A stretch of 63,023 bases of DNA, from the NCBI RefSeq assembly GCF_900021155.1, contig NZ_FCNT01000054.1:1-63023 (forward strand). The letters run 5' to 3'. Below, piece by piece: positions 8,663 through 16,169 of the stretch. Source of the DNA: Alistipes sp. CHKCI003 (GTDB lineage: Bacteria; Bacteroidota; Bacteroidia; Bacteroidales; Rikenellaceae). The position numbers were made by a program, and so were the translations under genes. The notes under the pieces are model-generated. The model worked only from the letters and a program-made list of their open reading frames with translations. It did not search any database and was not told the origin of the DNA. The first letter of the stretch is position 1. Each line of letters opens with the position of its first letter.

Positions 8663-9133
8663 ATGATTACCAATTTCAGCTTCGGAGTACCCGGCGAGAT
8701 AGCAGATGCCGATTACCCGATGCCGCTCGGGAACTATTTCGACATCGAAAAGGATATGACGCAGGTCGGCGGCGAGTTCTTGTTGGTGAGAGACGAGGAC
8801 AGCAACTTTTATTTTCTCTGCACCGACGACTGCGACATCGAACTATTATGCCGTGCTTATGATTGGTATATCGTATCGTCCGGCCGTTTCAACGACCGTT
8901 TGCGGATCGGCATGGGGCTGGCCGGAGAGGATGCTTACGGCAGCGAGATGTTCCGGATCGAGGACGAGCAGACCCTTCGGCTGTGGCACGACATTCTGAA
9001 ATTCACCTTTAAGGGCGATTTCATCCGCAGCTATTATCCCATGACCAACCGGTTCCGGGGTAAACGCGTGGACGGGGCGTTATGTTTCTATATCCACGAC
9101 TATTATCCCGTGTCGCATAAATTAAACTCATGA
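8663..9133 (+). CDS. hypothetical protein coupled to a phosphoribosyltransferase
   Basis: A 156-residue acidic protein with no motif that I recognise. It overlaps the next gene by 4 nt (ATGA), so the two are translationally coupled and probably work together. The sequence has several acidic blocks (VRDEDSN, CTDDCDIE) and ends YIHDYYPVSHK. There is no signal peptide or membrane segment. The pairing with a PRTase-fold protein suggests a shared nucleotide-related role, but this is inference. Confidence 0.6.
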   Translation: MITNFSFGVPGEIADADYPMPLGNYFDIEKDMTQVGGEFLLVRDEDSNFYFLCTDDCDIELLCRAYDWYIVSSGRFNDRLRIGMGLAGEDAYGSEMFRIEDEQTLRLWHDILKFTFKGDFIRSYYPMTNRFRGKRVDGALCFYIHDYYPVSHKLNS

Positions 9134-9588
9134 GCGAACAGAAAAAAGTCACTAACCTCGTATTTCGCTTCAAAGAGGGTGCCAGTGCGTTGCTGGCCGC
9201 CAAACTCTTCTCTTTGGCTATATCACGCATGAGATATTTCGACAATCTGGAAGAGCCTATCCTGATACCTCTTCCGGCTTCCACGAAAGAGAGGCACCGG
9301 CAGCGTTTCGAGTCCTTTTGCGGGGAACTTTCCCGCCGGCTGATAATAGACGACGGTTTTCCTACCGTCCGGATCGAGTACGACAGGGAACAACAAAAAG
9401 GTACGCAACAAAGGGATATGTCCGGCATAGTCTTCGACCCGGATTATATCGAGGGGCGCGACGTTTTGCTAATCGACGATATTCTGACTACCGGCATGAG
9501 TTTTACGCTCATAAAACGTGAACTTGAAAAATCGGGTGCCAATTCCGTAACCGGCATATTCCTAGTTAAAACCGTCGGCACGAAATGA
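9130..9588 (+). CDS. phosphoribosyltransferase-fold protein (ComF-like)
   Basis: A 152-residue type I PRTase-fold protein. The PRPP-binding loop is clear: VLLIDDILTTGMSF near residues 114-127, with the double acidic residues and TTG. The N-terminal part reads ILIPLPASTKERHRQRF, as in ComF-family proteins. ComF itself also has a zinc ribbon, which is missing here, so this is a trimmed version. Its substrate is unknown. It is translationally coupled to the upstream gene. Free-standing PRTases occur in mobile-element cargo, sometimes in conflict systems; I see no toxin motif here. Confidence 0.72.
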   Translation: MSEQKKVTNLVFRFKEGASALLAAKLFSLAISRMRYFDNLEEPILIPLPASTKERHRQRFESFCGELSRRLIIDDGFPTVRIEYDREQQKGTQQRDMSGIVFDPDYIEGRDVLLIDDILTTGMSFTLIKRELEKSGANSVTGIFLVKTVGTK

Positions 9589-9666
9589 GTTTGTTCGTTC
9601 GAGAGCAATTCTGACCAAGCCATTAAGATGTAAAACGGAAAACGGGTAAATTAACATAGAGTTTGT

Positions 9667-10344
9667 ATGATTCGTGAGCTAACCTATAATAACAGAATAC
9701 TGTCTGAGCAAGAACGGGTAGAGTTCTGTGAAAAATCGGATGAATATATAAACATGTTTTCCGAGTGCATTGAGGAAATATGCCAACTCGCAACCAAGAT
9801 TCAGGAGTCTGAAAATTCCGATTATGATAAAATTACCAATACGCTAATCCTTACCAGTACTTTTACAGGTTACTCCTTTTGTGATTGCATCGTATTGACA
9901 AAATTATTTGTCAGGGCGACGAATCCGTATGAAAAAAGCTTTCTTCGGGGCAAACTGAAAGTCCAACTTAATGAAAGTTTCAAAAAGCTATATGGGTTTA
10001 GCAAGAAGGGATATAAAGATTCCCATTGCGCGCAGTTGGAAACCATCATAACGATGTTTCCCGGATTCAAAAGCGAGTTTGATGAATTATTGTCGGACTT
10101 GGAGCAGATTTCAAAAAATTCTTGGTGGAAAGACGAAAGAGATGCCGAAGTGCACATCAATGCAACTAAACTTTATAAACTGCGTCACGAAGAGATAAAT
10201 GAGAGTAAAATCGCCATGGAAACTGTACAATTAACGGATTTATTCAATCGCTTTAATCATCTTATCAGCGAAGTACACCGAACGCTTCTCAATCATATGG
10301 TTGTGAGATATGTAAAAGAAAATGGCATTAGGAATGCTATATAA
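9667..10344 (+). CDS. hypothetical alpha-helical protein
   Basis: A 225-residue, mainly helical protein that I cannot place. The C-terminal half has a KNSWWKDERDAEVHI stretch and TKLYKLRHEEINES, which faintly resemble HEPN-type helical bundles found near defence genes, but the canonical R-x4-6-H motif is not clearly present. It is AT-rich, like the Argonaute genes it converges with (51-bp gap). No signal peptide or membrane segment is seen. It may belong to the defence island by location only. Confidence 0.55.
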   Translation: MIRELTYNNRILSEQERVEFCEKSDEYINMFSECIEEICQLATKIQESENSDYDKITNTLILTSTFTGYSFCDCIVLTKLFVRATNPYEKSFLRGKLKVQLNESFKKLYGFSKKGYKDSHCAQLETIITMFPGFKSEFDELLSDLEQISKNSWWKDERDAEVHINATKLYKLRHEEINESKIAMETVQLTDLFNRFNHLISEVHRTLLNHMVVRYVKENGIRNAI

Positions 10345-10394
10345 TATTATGCGTTTTTTGTTGTTCATCATCCGGTTTGAGCAAAAAAGTAATA

Positions 10395-11906
10395 CTAAAT
10401 ATAATGTTTGAAAGGCAGTACACCTGTTTTGATATCTTTCCCCGCAGTGAGGATTTCCCCGATGGAATCAGCGAATTTCAATGTGACGGGAATACCGTCA
10501 CCATATATACAAGCATTGTAATTTAACTTCGTCAAACCCAATATATCCTTACAAACCACTTCAATATCTGCTTCTCCTCTGGTTACGGCTATGTCAATTG
10601 GATTCGGCGTCTCTAAACCAATCTGAGTTTTGAATCTGGGGATAAATCCTTTTGTCCAAAGGAACGCTTTTCTATCATCATACTGTAACATCATTCCTCT
10701 GGGAACGCAATACGAATATTGCCGATATAACTTAAATGTACTATTTTCCTTTATTCTTACTCCGATAATTTTTGACTTGCCCGCAACTGCGTCTTCAAAT
10801 CCAGCCCACTCCGGATCATCGAAAAATGTTTTTGCATGGATAAAAATTTCATTGGGATAACATTCAAAGCGATTATAGTATGCTTCTAAAGATTGAGACA
10901 CGACCTCAAAAGCATCTTGCTGTGAAAGATGAAATTCGCCGGTAGTAGGATTCCACCAAGGACCAACATTTCCCCTGAAAACCATCCCATCGCCTGAATC
11001 AAGAAACATCTGAGCTGCACAACAAGCATTTTTGTTCTTTGTATCGCTTTCTGTTTTCTTATATACTAATCCCAAATAACAAACTCCATCTCTAATCTCT
11101 CCAAGTTTCCACGGAAGACCTCCTAATTTATAATAGAGGGTATTAGATATGTTCCATGCTTTAGCTGTATCAAATTTTTTTTCTTCCTCAATTTGCTTAT
11201 CGGTTAACAGATTCTCATAGGCTATTTTACTTTCCCGAATTATCTGAGTGACGATTTTTGCAGATAATATTTTGGCTTTTAGCTGATTGTGAAAATTGAC
11301 TTCAAACTCATACGCTTCTCGAAGGGTATCTTTTTCCTCTTGGAAAAACATATCCAATTGGGTCGAATTCCGTTCATTTTTCTTAAGCCCAATGTTAATA
11401 TTATCTTCCGATTTCGGAATTTTCGAATTTGGTCTGCCGAATTTATAAATATCCTCTGGTATTACGACAAACCAAACATCCACAGGCATCTCTTCATGCT
11501 CGGTATACCGTATTAACGGCTGGACATATAGATTCACTAAATTATGAACTCGTTGATGAGAATCCGTGTATTTTAGGTATTCATCAATGTCCTTTTGCTT
11601 AATATCAAGTTGAATAATGTTATCAAAATTGATCGATATGCCGAAGGTAGATTCTAATCCCGGGAAATTTGGTCGGGCAATGGATAAATCCCCATTAACA
11701 ATAGGACCATGTATCCTTTTCAGATAATCAATCATTTTTCTCCTTAAGTTAGCCGAACCGATGATACCGATATTTCTAACACCTTTAATCCTTTTATGAT
11801 CAAAGGGACCAAAAAGCATTAAACCATCCCGGGGGTCAATTGCTGTTTGGCCACTACCGAATGTCAATGATGGCTCACTGATGTATTTGAGAGTAGGTTC
11901 AATCAT
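10395..11906 (-). CDS. short prokaryotic Argonaute (MID-PIWI), SPARTA type
   Basis: A 503-residue protein with MID-PIWI organisation and no N or PAZ domain, typical of short pAgo. PIWI hallmarks: GGLPWKLGEI followed by CYLGLVYKK, FIHAKTFFDD, and the C-terminal signature LTKLNYNACIYGDGIPVTL followed by SIGEIL. The position of the first catalytic Asp in active PIWI domains reads LGLVYK, and I cannot find a DEDX tetrad, so slicing is probably absent, as known for this family. It overlaps the TIR gene by 8 nt. Known family members form a TIR-APAZ/Ago complex that uses RNA guides to sense invading DNA and then depletes NAD. The gene is strongly AT-rich compared with the tra genes. Confidence 0.87.
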   Translation of the reverse strand: MIEPTLKYISEPSLTFGSGQTAIDPRDGLMLFGPFDHKRIKGVRNIGIIGSANLRRKMIDYLKRIHGPIVNGDLSIARPNFPGLESTFGISINFDNIIQLDIKQKDIDEYLKYTDSHQRVHNLVNLYVQPLIRYTEHEEMPVDVWFVVIPEDIYKFGRPNSKIPKSEDNINIGLKKNERNSTQLDMFFQEEKDTLREAYEFEVNFHNQLKAKILSAKIVTQIIRESKIAYENLLTDKQIEEEKKFDTAKAWNISNTLYYKLGGLPWKLGEIRDGVCYLGLVYKKTESDTKNKNACCAAQMFLDSGDGMVFRGNVGPWWNPTTGEFHLSQQDAFEVVSQSLEAYYNRFECYPNEIFIHAKTFFDDPEWAGFEDAVAGKSKIIGVRIKENSTFKLYRQYSYCVPRGMMLQYDDRKAFLWTKGFIPRFKTQIGLETPNPIDIAVTRGEADIEVVCKDILGLTKLNYNACIYGDGIPVTLKFADSIGEILTAGKDIKTGVLPFKHYI

Positions 11907-13278
11907 TTGTTTCCTCTGCCGTTAAATCTTCGTAATAATCTTCTATTTTATCAATGCTCATTTCGGTGTCTGGATCTATGTATCCTATTTCACTTATAAG
12001 CATTTCCGGCCATTCTTTCAGCTTGACTTGCTTTCCCGGCGTCGTTACCTGAATGCTTATTTCTCCCTCTTTATTTTTTAGACGCTGAATAAATGCGAGC
12101 AATAAATCTCTCCATTCTTTATTAAAAAGGTACTTTCCTTTTTTCCTTCTGAAAGAGTGCTGCTTTTTTTCATCATCTATCAATTGAGCGCCGTCCGATG
12201 TAAACAGAATATGTGATTTAAGAGAAAACCCAATAAACGGGAATAGTGTCGGTTGAATAGAGACTCCATAATGCCAAAATCCCACTCCTCGCATTTCTCC
12301 TAATAGAGCTTTTGCCTTTTTCCTTGTACTTTCAGGATAGATAAATTTTACTTTCGTAATTTTATCATATTTCGGGAGAAAATAAGCTAATCTCTTATTC
12401 GACATTTCATGCTTCCATAAGCCAGCACGTCTGAATAGATTGGCAATTACACAATACATCAGCCTCTTGAAATGATTCTCGACATCTCTATGTTGAGGAA
12501 ACTTCTCAGACATGAACCCATCTAAAATATCTGTTAGAGAAAATGCAAACGTGTGTTCTGGCCTAACTTCAATCATTTCATTATCTCTTTGAACGGAAAA
12601 ATTCAAATTTCCATCAAACGAAGAAATACAATTGGATAATAAACTAATCGGAATTTCTTTATTCAGGTCTCTGATGGCTTTAGCTTGAGCGGTATTGGCA
12701 AATTGATACATATAGAACCTATTCGGCATTTCAGCTATCGACCACCATGAAGTATAATATCGCTCTTCGTGGGGTATAATTGAGCAGTTAGAAATATACT
12801 CATTTTCATACCATTCTGAAAATGAAGACTTCTGATTGCCGAAATTAGAAGGGACATTGTCTTTCTCCAGTTTTTTTAGCAGTTGCTTTAATCCATCAGC
12901 CCAATTATTATTAAATGGAATATGGTTAATATTAGGTTGTCCTATTACTAAATGATAGCTGGAATTGTCGATATGTAATGGTATGATAAAATCCTGCAAT
13001 CCATCTTGTGCAGCAATACTCTTTGCGTATTCCAACTCATTTTCAATTCCTTGCCGAAGTATACCTTCTGTCGTTACAATATTTTTTGAATAAACGAACA
13101 AAACTTTTATCGAACGATCCAGGGCTTTTTGAATGGTCGCCCAAAAACGCTCTCCACCCAGTAACCCTTCTTTATCTATCCAAACCTTATATCCTAACAT
13201 CTCCAATCGGGAAGCAATCCAGATGGAAAAATCGTTATCTGCCGGGGTTGCATGACTTATAAATATCGTATCTCTCAT
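11899..13278 (-). CDS. TIR-APAZ protein, effector of SPARTA-type defence
   Basis: A 459-residue protein. The N-terminal TIR domain (about 1-135) begins IFISHATPADNDFS and continues with GYKVWIDKEGLLGGERFW; the helix RQGIENELEYA holds the candidate catalytic Glu (Glu79 or Glu81). The rest (about 150-459) matches the expected place and size of the APAZ domain, which docks on the short Argonaute. The 8-nt overlap with the pAgo gene shows translational coupling. In the SPARTA family the TIR domain hydrolyses NAD(P)+ after guide-dependent target binding and tetramerisation, killing or stalling the invaded cell. A purine-rich AGGAG lies upstream of the ATG. Confidence 0.86.
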   Translation of the reverse strand: MRDTIFISHATPADNDFSIWIASRLEMLGYKVWIDKEGLLGGERFWATIQKALDRSIKVLFVYSKNIVTTEGILRQGIENELEYAKSIAAQDGLQDFIIPLHIDNSSYHLVIGQPNINHIPFNNNWADGLKQLLKKLEKDNVPSNFGNQKSSFSEWYENEYISNCSIIPHEERYYTSWWSIAEMPNRFYMYQFANTAQAKAIRDLNKEIPISLLSNCISSFDGNLNFSVQRDNEMIEVRPEHTFAFSLTDILDGFMSEKFPQHRDVENHFKRLMYCVIANLFRRAGLWKHEMSNKRLAYFLPKYDKITKVKFIYPESTRKKAKALLGEMRGVGFWHYGVSIQPTLFPFIGFSLKSHILFTSDGAQLIDDEKKQHSFRRKKGKYLFNKEWRDLLLAFIQRLKNKEGEISIQVTTPGKQVKLKEWPEMLISEIGYIDPDTEMSIDKIEDYYEDLTAEETND

Positions 13279-13324
13279 AACCTATCTTTCTCCTGTTTCT
13301 TTACTGCCTTGCTTTGATAATTCT

Positions 13325-14689
13325 TTATAATAATTCCGTCATATATACGGGCAAGCAAAAAATATCCTTGTCTTTCTTTAGATCTTTGGTATAGAGAAGA
13401 TACCTGTGAAGGATTCTCGCCGAAAACTTTTGCTGGAATTTATCGAGGGATTTGTGTGAGTTATATCCGGAAGATTTAACTTCGATAGGGCATATCTTGT
13501 CTTTACGCGAAAGCAGGAAATCTATTTCATAACTGCGGACAGTTTTATTCTCTTCTTCGTCTTTCACTGTCTCCTCCTTAAATGTATAGTAGAAAAGTTC
13601 ATTGCCTGCACTCTTCAACATTTGGGCGATTGCATTCTCGTATACATACCCCAAATCTGTACTGAGTTTATCGGAAAGGAGCTTCCGGTATATCACATTT
13701 TCCGTATAGTCGCGATCCATAAAAGCGAGCGTAACGAACAATCCCGTATCAGCAAGAAACATCTTGAAATAGTCGTAATCAGCATGAAGAGAGAATCCTA
13801 CACTGGGATCATTCGCATGATAGGCAAAGTTTACCGTCATGGAATCTGCCATATCCATCAACAACTCACTGAGCCGGGCGGCTGTCGCATTCTCAATCAC
13901 GCTTCCTACCTTATAACGTGTCGTATTGCGGGAGAGTTCTGCCGGAATTGAGGTAAACAAACGCGAAGCACGTCCTGTCGGATCGATTTTACGGAAATCA
14001 TCGATATACAGTTCGAGGATATTTCGTTTTACCGCATCTATGGCTGAAAAATCATTCGATTCAAGATATGCATTTACAGCCTGCGGCATACCGCCGATGA
14101 GCATGTACAGACGGAAATTGCGCATAAGATCACGATTGACGGCATCACCCAAAGACTTAAAATTTTGATACGAGTATCTGAGCAACTCATAAGTCTGGAG
14201 TTTATCGATAGCCCATAGGAACTCTTCGTAGTCCAGCGGATACATTGCGATACGTGTTTCTTCGCTCGGTATCACGATTCCTTTCACATTTTTTTTGATG
14301 GAAAGGAGTGCCCCCGTTTCAATATAGTCATATCGGTGATCCTTTACAAGATGCTTGATTGCTTGTCGTGCCGGAGGACATAGTTGTACTTCATCGAAAA
14401 CGATAACCGATTTCCGTTTATGCAATGACACATTGAATAGCGACTGAATCCGTAAAAAGAAGTAATTCAGATCCGAAATATGTGAAAACAACTCTTTGAC
14501 CGCATCGTCTGCTATCGAAAAATCGATGATGATATAGGATGCATACTCTTTACGAGCAAATTCCTCGGCAATGGTCGATTTTCCGATTCGACGCGCACCT
14601 TTTATCAAAAGTGCCGTATGTCCATCGCTTTCTTGCTTCCATCGGAGCATTCTTTCGTAGATCTTACGCTTGAATATTTTTTCGAGCAT
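13325..14689 (-). CDS. AAA+ ATPase with C-terminal DUF4143 domain
   Basis: A 454-residue protein of the AAA_14/DUF4143 family. Walker A is GARRIGKST (about residues 31-39), Walker B is VIVFDEVQLC, and a sensor-like IETGALLS follows. The C-terminal part carries a nuclease-like YEIDFLLSRKDKICPIEVKSSG block, the PD-(D/E)xK-type motif common in this family. These proteins are frequent in Bacteroidales, with unknown roles suspected in toxin-antitoxin or DNA-associated functions. It has its own -7 box and lies 46 bp upstream of the TIR-APAZ gene on the same strand, so read-through into the SPARTA genes is likely. Confidence 0.82.
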   Translation of the reverse strand: MLEKIFKRKIYERMLRWKQESDGHTALLIKGARRIGKSTIAEEFARKEYASYIIIDFSIADDAVKELFSHISDLNYFFLRIQSLFNVSLHKRKSVIVFDEVQLCPPARQAIKHLVKDHRYDYIETGALLSIKKNVKGIVIPSEETRIAMYPLDYEEFLWAIDKLQTYELLRYSYQNFKSLGDAVNRDLMRNFRLYMLIGGMPQAVNAYLESNDFSAIDAVKRNILELYIDDFRKIDPTGRASRLFTSIPAELSRNTTRYKVGSVIENATAARLSELLMDMADSMTVNFAYHANDPSVGFSLHADYDYFKMFLADTGLFVTLAFMDRDYTENVIYRKLLSDKLSTDLGYVYENAIAQMLKSAGNELFYYTFKEETVKDEEENKTVRSYEIDFLLSRKDKICPIEVKSSGYNSHKSLDKFQQKFSARILHRYLLYTKDLKKDKDIFCLPVYMTELL

Positions 14690-14711
14690 GACTGAAATTT
14701 TTCATTTACTG

Positions 14712-14719
14712 CAAAGATA
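14712..14719 (-). promoter_or_regulatory. Bacteroidales -7 box (TATCTTTG) for ATPase-SPARTA unit
   Basis: On the minus strand this is TATCTTTG, 22 nt before the ATG at 14689. It would start a transcript that can run through the ATPase and both SPARTA genes, since no terminator is visible in the 46-bp gap after the ATPase. Confidence 0.6.
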
Positions 14720-14832
14720 AATGTTTTGACGAAAATAAGGAAATGTTTTCGTTCTATTTTGCCGGAAAACATAAAATGTTTCAGCAATAATTTGTCGAAA
14801 AATGAAAAATTCCATCCAAAAGAGAAATAAAA

Positions 14833-15110
14833 ATGGTTTTTACCATCCCATTGCCGCTACTGCGGCTATTTCTTTATATGTATGACTTGCTTGTGGCCGA
14901 GCGTCGGACGGAACTCGGGGCACGAACAAACGGCGGCGGGAAGAACCTCATCGCGCGGTGTCCGTTCTGCAGTAAGGATGGGAAGTTCGGAGTCTATATC
15001 GGCAAAAAGACGTCCGCAAGAAACCTTTTATGGCGCACTGCTTCTCGTGCGGTCGTTCGACGACCACCTTGGAGAGGCTGCTCGAAAGCCTTAGCCGGAT
15101 AGACCTTATT
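14833..15110 (+). pseudogene. frameshifted, truncated CHC2 zinc-finger (primase-like) fragment
   Basis: The first frame encodes NLIARCPFCSKDGKFGVYIG and then GKKT. From about 15015 the sequence continues in another frame as RKKPFMAHCFSCGRSTTTLE and RLLESLSRID. Joined, these give a CHC2-type zinc finger (Cys-x2-Cys, then His-Cys-x2-Cys) as in DnaG-like primases of Bacteroidales conjugative elements. A single lost base near 15013-15015 explains the shift. Homologous-looking sequence stops near 15110, and the Toprim part is missing. The fragment lies between the two minus-strand defence modules, so it is probably what remains of a CTn gene broken by their insertion. Confidence 0.7.
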
Positions 15111-15179
15111 CTGTACTTTACTTATTGTTTATCGAGAAGCGATTACATCATGAATATATACTTATAAAAAATAAGAGGT

Positions 15180-16169
15180 CTATTTAATCAAATTCAATTG
15201 TCGCGCTATATCCTGTGTAAATTTAGCCATTGGTCGCTTATGGATATCTTCAACAGTATCGTAATTGCCGATGATTAGCCGATTGATTATAGATTCATCT
15301 TTGAAAAGATCCTTGAACTGTTTTGCTAAATGTTGCTTATAGCTTTCAGTATAAATCTCTTTTTTCTGAATTAGTTCTGCCACAATATCTTTCTGCGTAT
15401 TATAAATTCCCGTGATGCTAAAGTTTTTGTCATGGTCTTTAGACAACGCCTGGTATCCATCCGTTGAAAGAAAACCAACTTTCAGGCATTCTTCATCATA
15501 AGATTTCATGTATTTGACGATCGAATCTTTGGTTACGTAAAAGAGAAACGGATTCAGGTCATCCTTAGAATCCTCGGTATAAAGATCGAATTTTACAGAA
15601 TTATCGTTCTTTACAGAATTACAGTTTCTGCATGACGGGCACAGATTGAAAAACGAAATTGCAAGAAATGGATATTTGGACTTGGGACGGATATGATCCA
15701 GTTGAAATTTTGCTTGTGTTCCTCCTGCTGTTTTCTCCAAAACAACAGCAAGTTGCGCATTGCAATAGACGCAGGTTTTAATTGATAATCCCAAATATCC
15801 GCTATTATGTATATAATCGGATTTGCGCAAATCATCATACCTTAGCGCCTTAATAATAAGGTCGTAAAACTTCGCCGACTCACCTTCTATAGTAAACATT
15901 TTACCGAGATCCGCTTCTGGTAAAATACGATCGAACTTCCGTTTTGTACGTGCTACCTCAGAAGGTTTTAGGCAGTTCAAATCTTCATATTCGTCGATTA
16001 TTTTCTGAACATACTCTCGATAGCTGGCGTCTTCTTCCGGTAAAGCGGCATATAGTTCCTGAAGTAATACAGGTGGGCGCTTAAAATCTTTTCGCCGTCG
16101 GGCAAAAGGATCTTTTGCATAATCTTTTGCTATGTGATATAATTTATCGTCGATGTAGATTCGTTTCAT
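15180..16169 (-). CDS. HNH endonuclease, Septu PtuB-like
   Basis: A 329-residue HNH nuclease. The zinc-binding cysteines are in TCVYCNAQL and LCPSCRNCNSV; the HNH core is FQLDHIRPKSKYP, with the His-metal and general-base residues, and NLCPSC supplies the Asn. The N-terminal 120 residues are helical. Its start overlaps the stop of the upstream ATPase by 4 nt. HNH nuclease plus ABC-type ATPase is the Septu layout (PtuA/PtuB), an anti-phage system. The same pair also occurs as retron effectors, but no reverse transcriptase is nearby. The nuclease is somewhat longer than classic PtuB. Confidence 0.8.
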   Translation of the reverse strand: MKRIYIDDKLYHIAKDYAKDPFARRRKDFKRPPVLLQELYAALPEEDASYREYVQKIIDEYEDLNCLKPSEVARTKRKFDRILPEADLGKMFTIEGESAKFYDLIIKALRYDDLRKSDYIHNSGYLGLSIKTCVYCNAQLAVVLEKTAGGTQAKFQLDHIRPKSKYPFLAISFFNLCPSCRNCNSVKNDNSVKFDLYTEDSKDDLNPFLFYVTKDSIVKYMKSYDEECLKVGFLSTDGYQALSKDHDKNFSITGIYNTQKDIVAELIQKKEIYTESYKQHLAKQFKDLFKDESIINRLIIGNYDTVEDIHKRPMAKFTQDIARQLNLIK

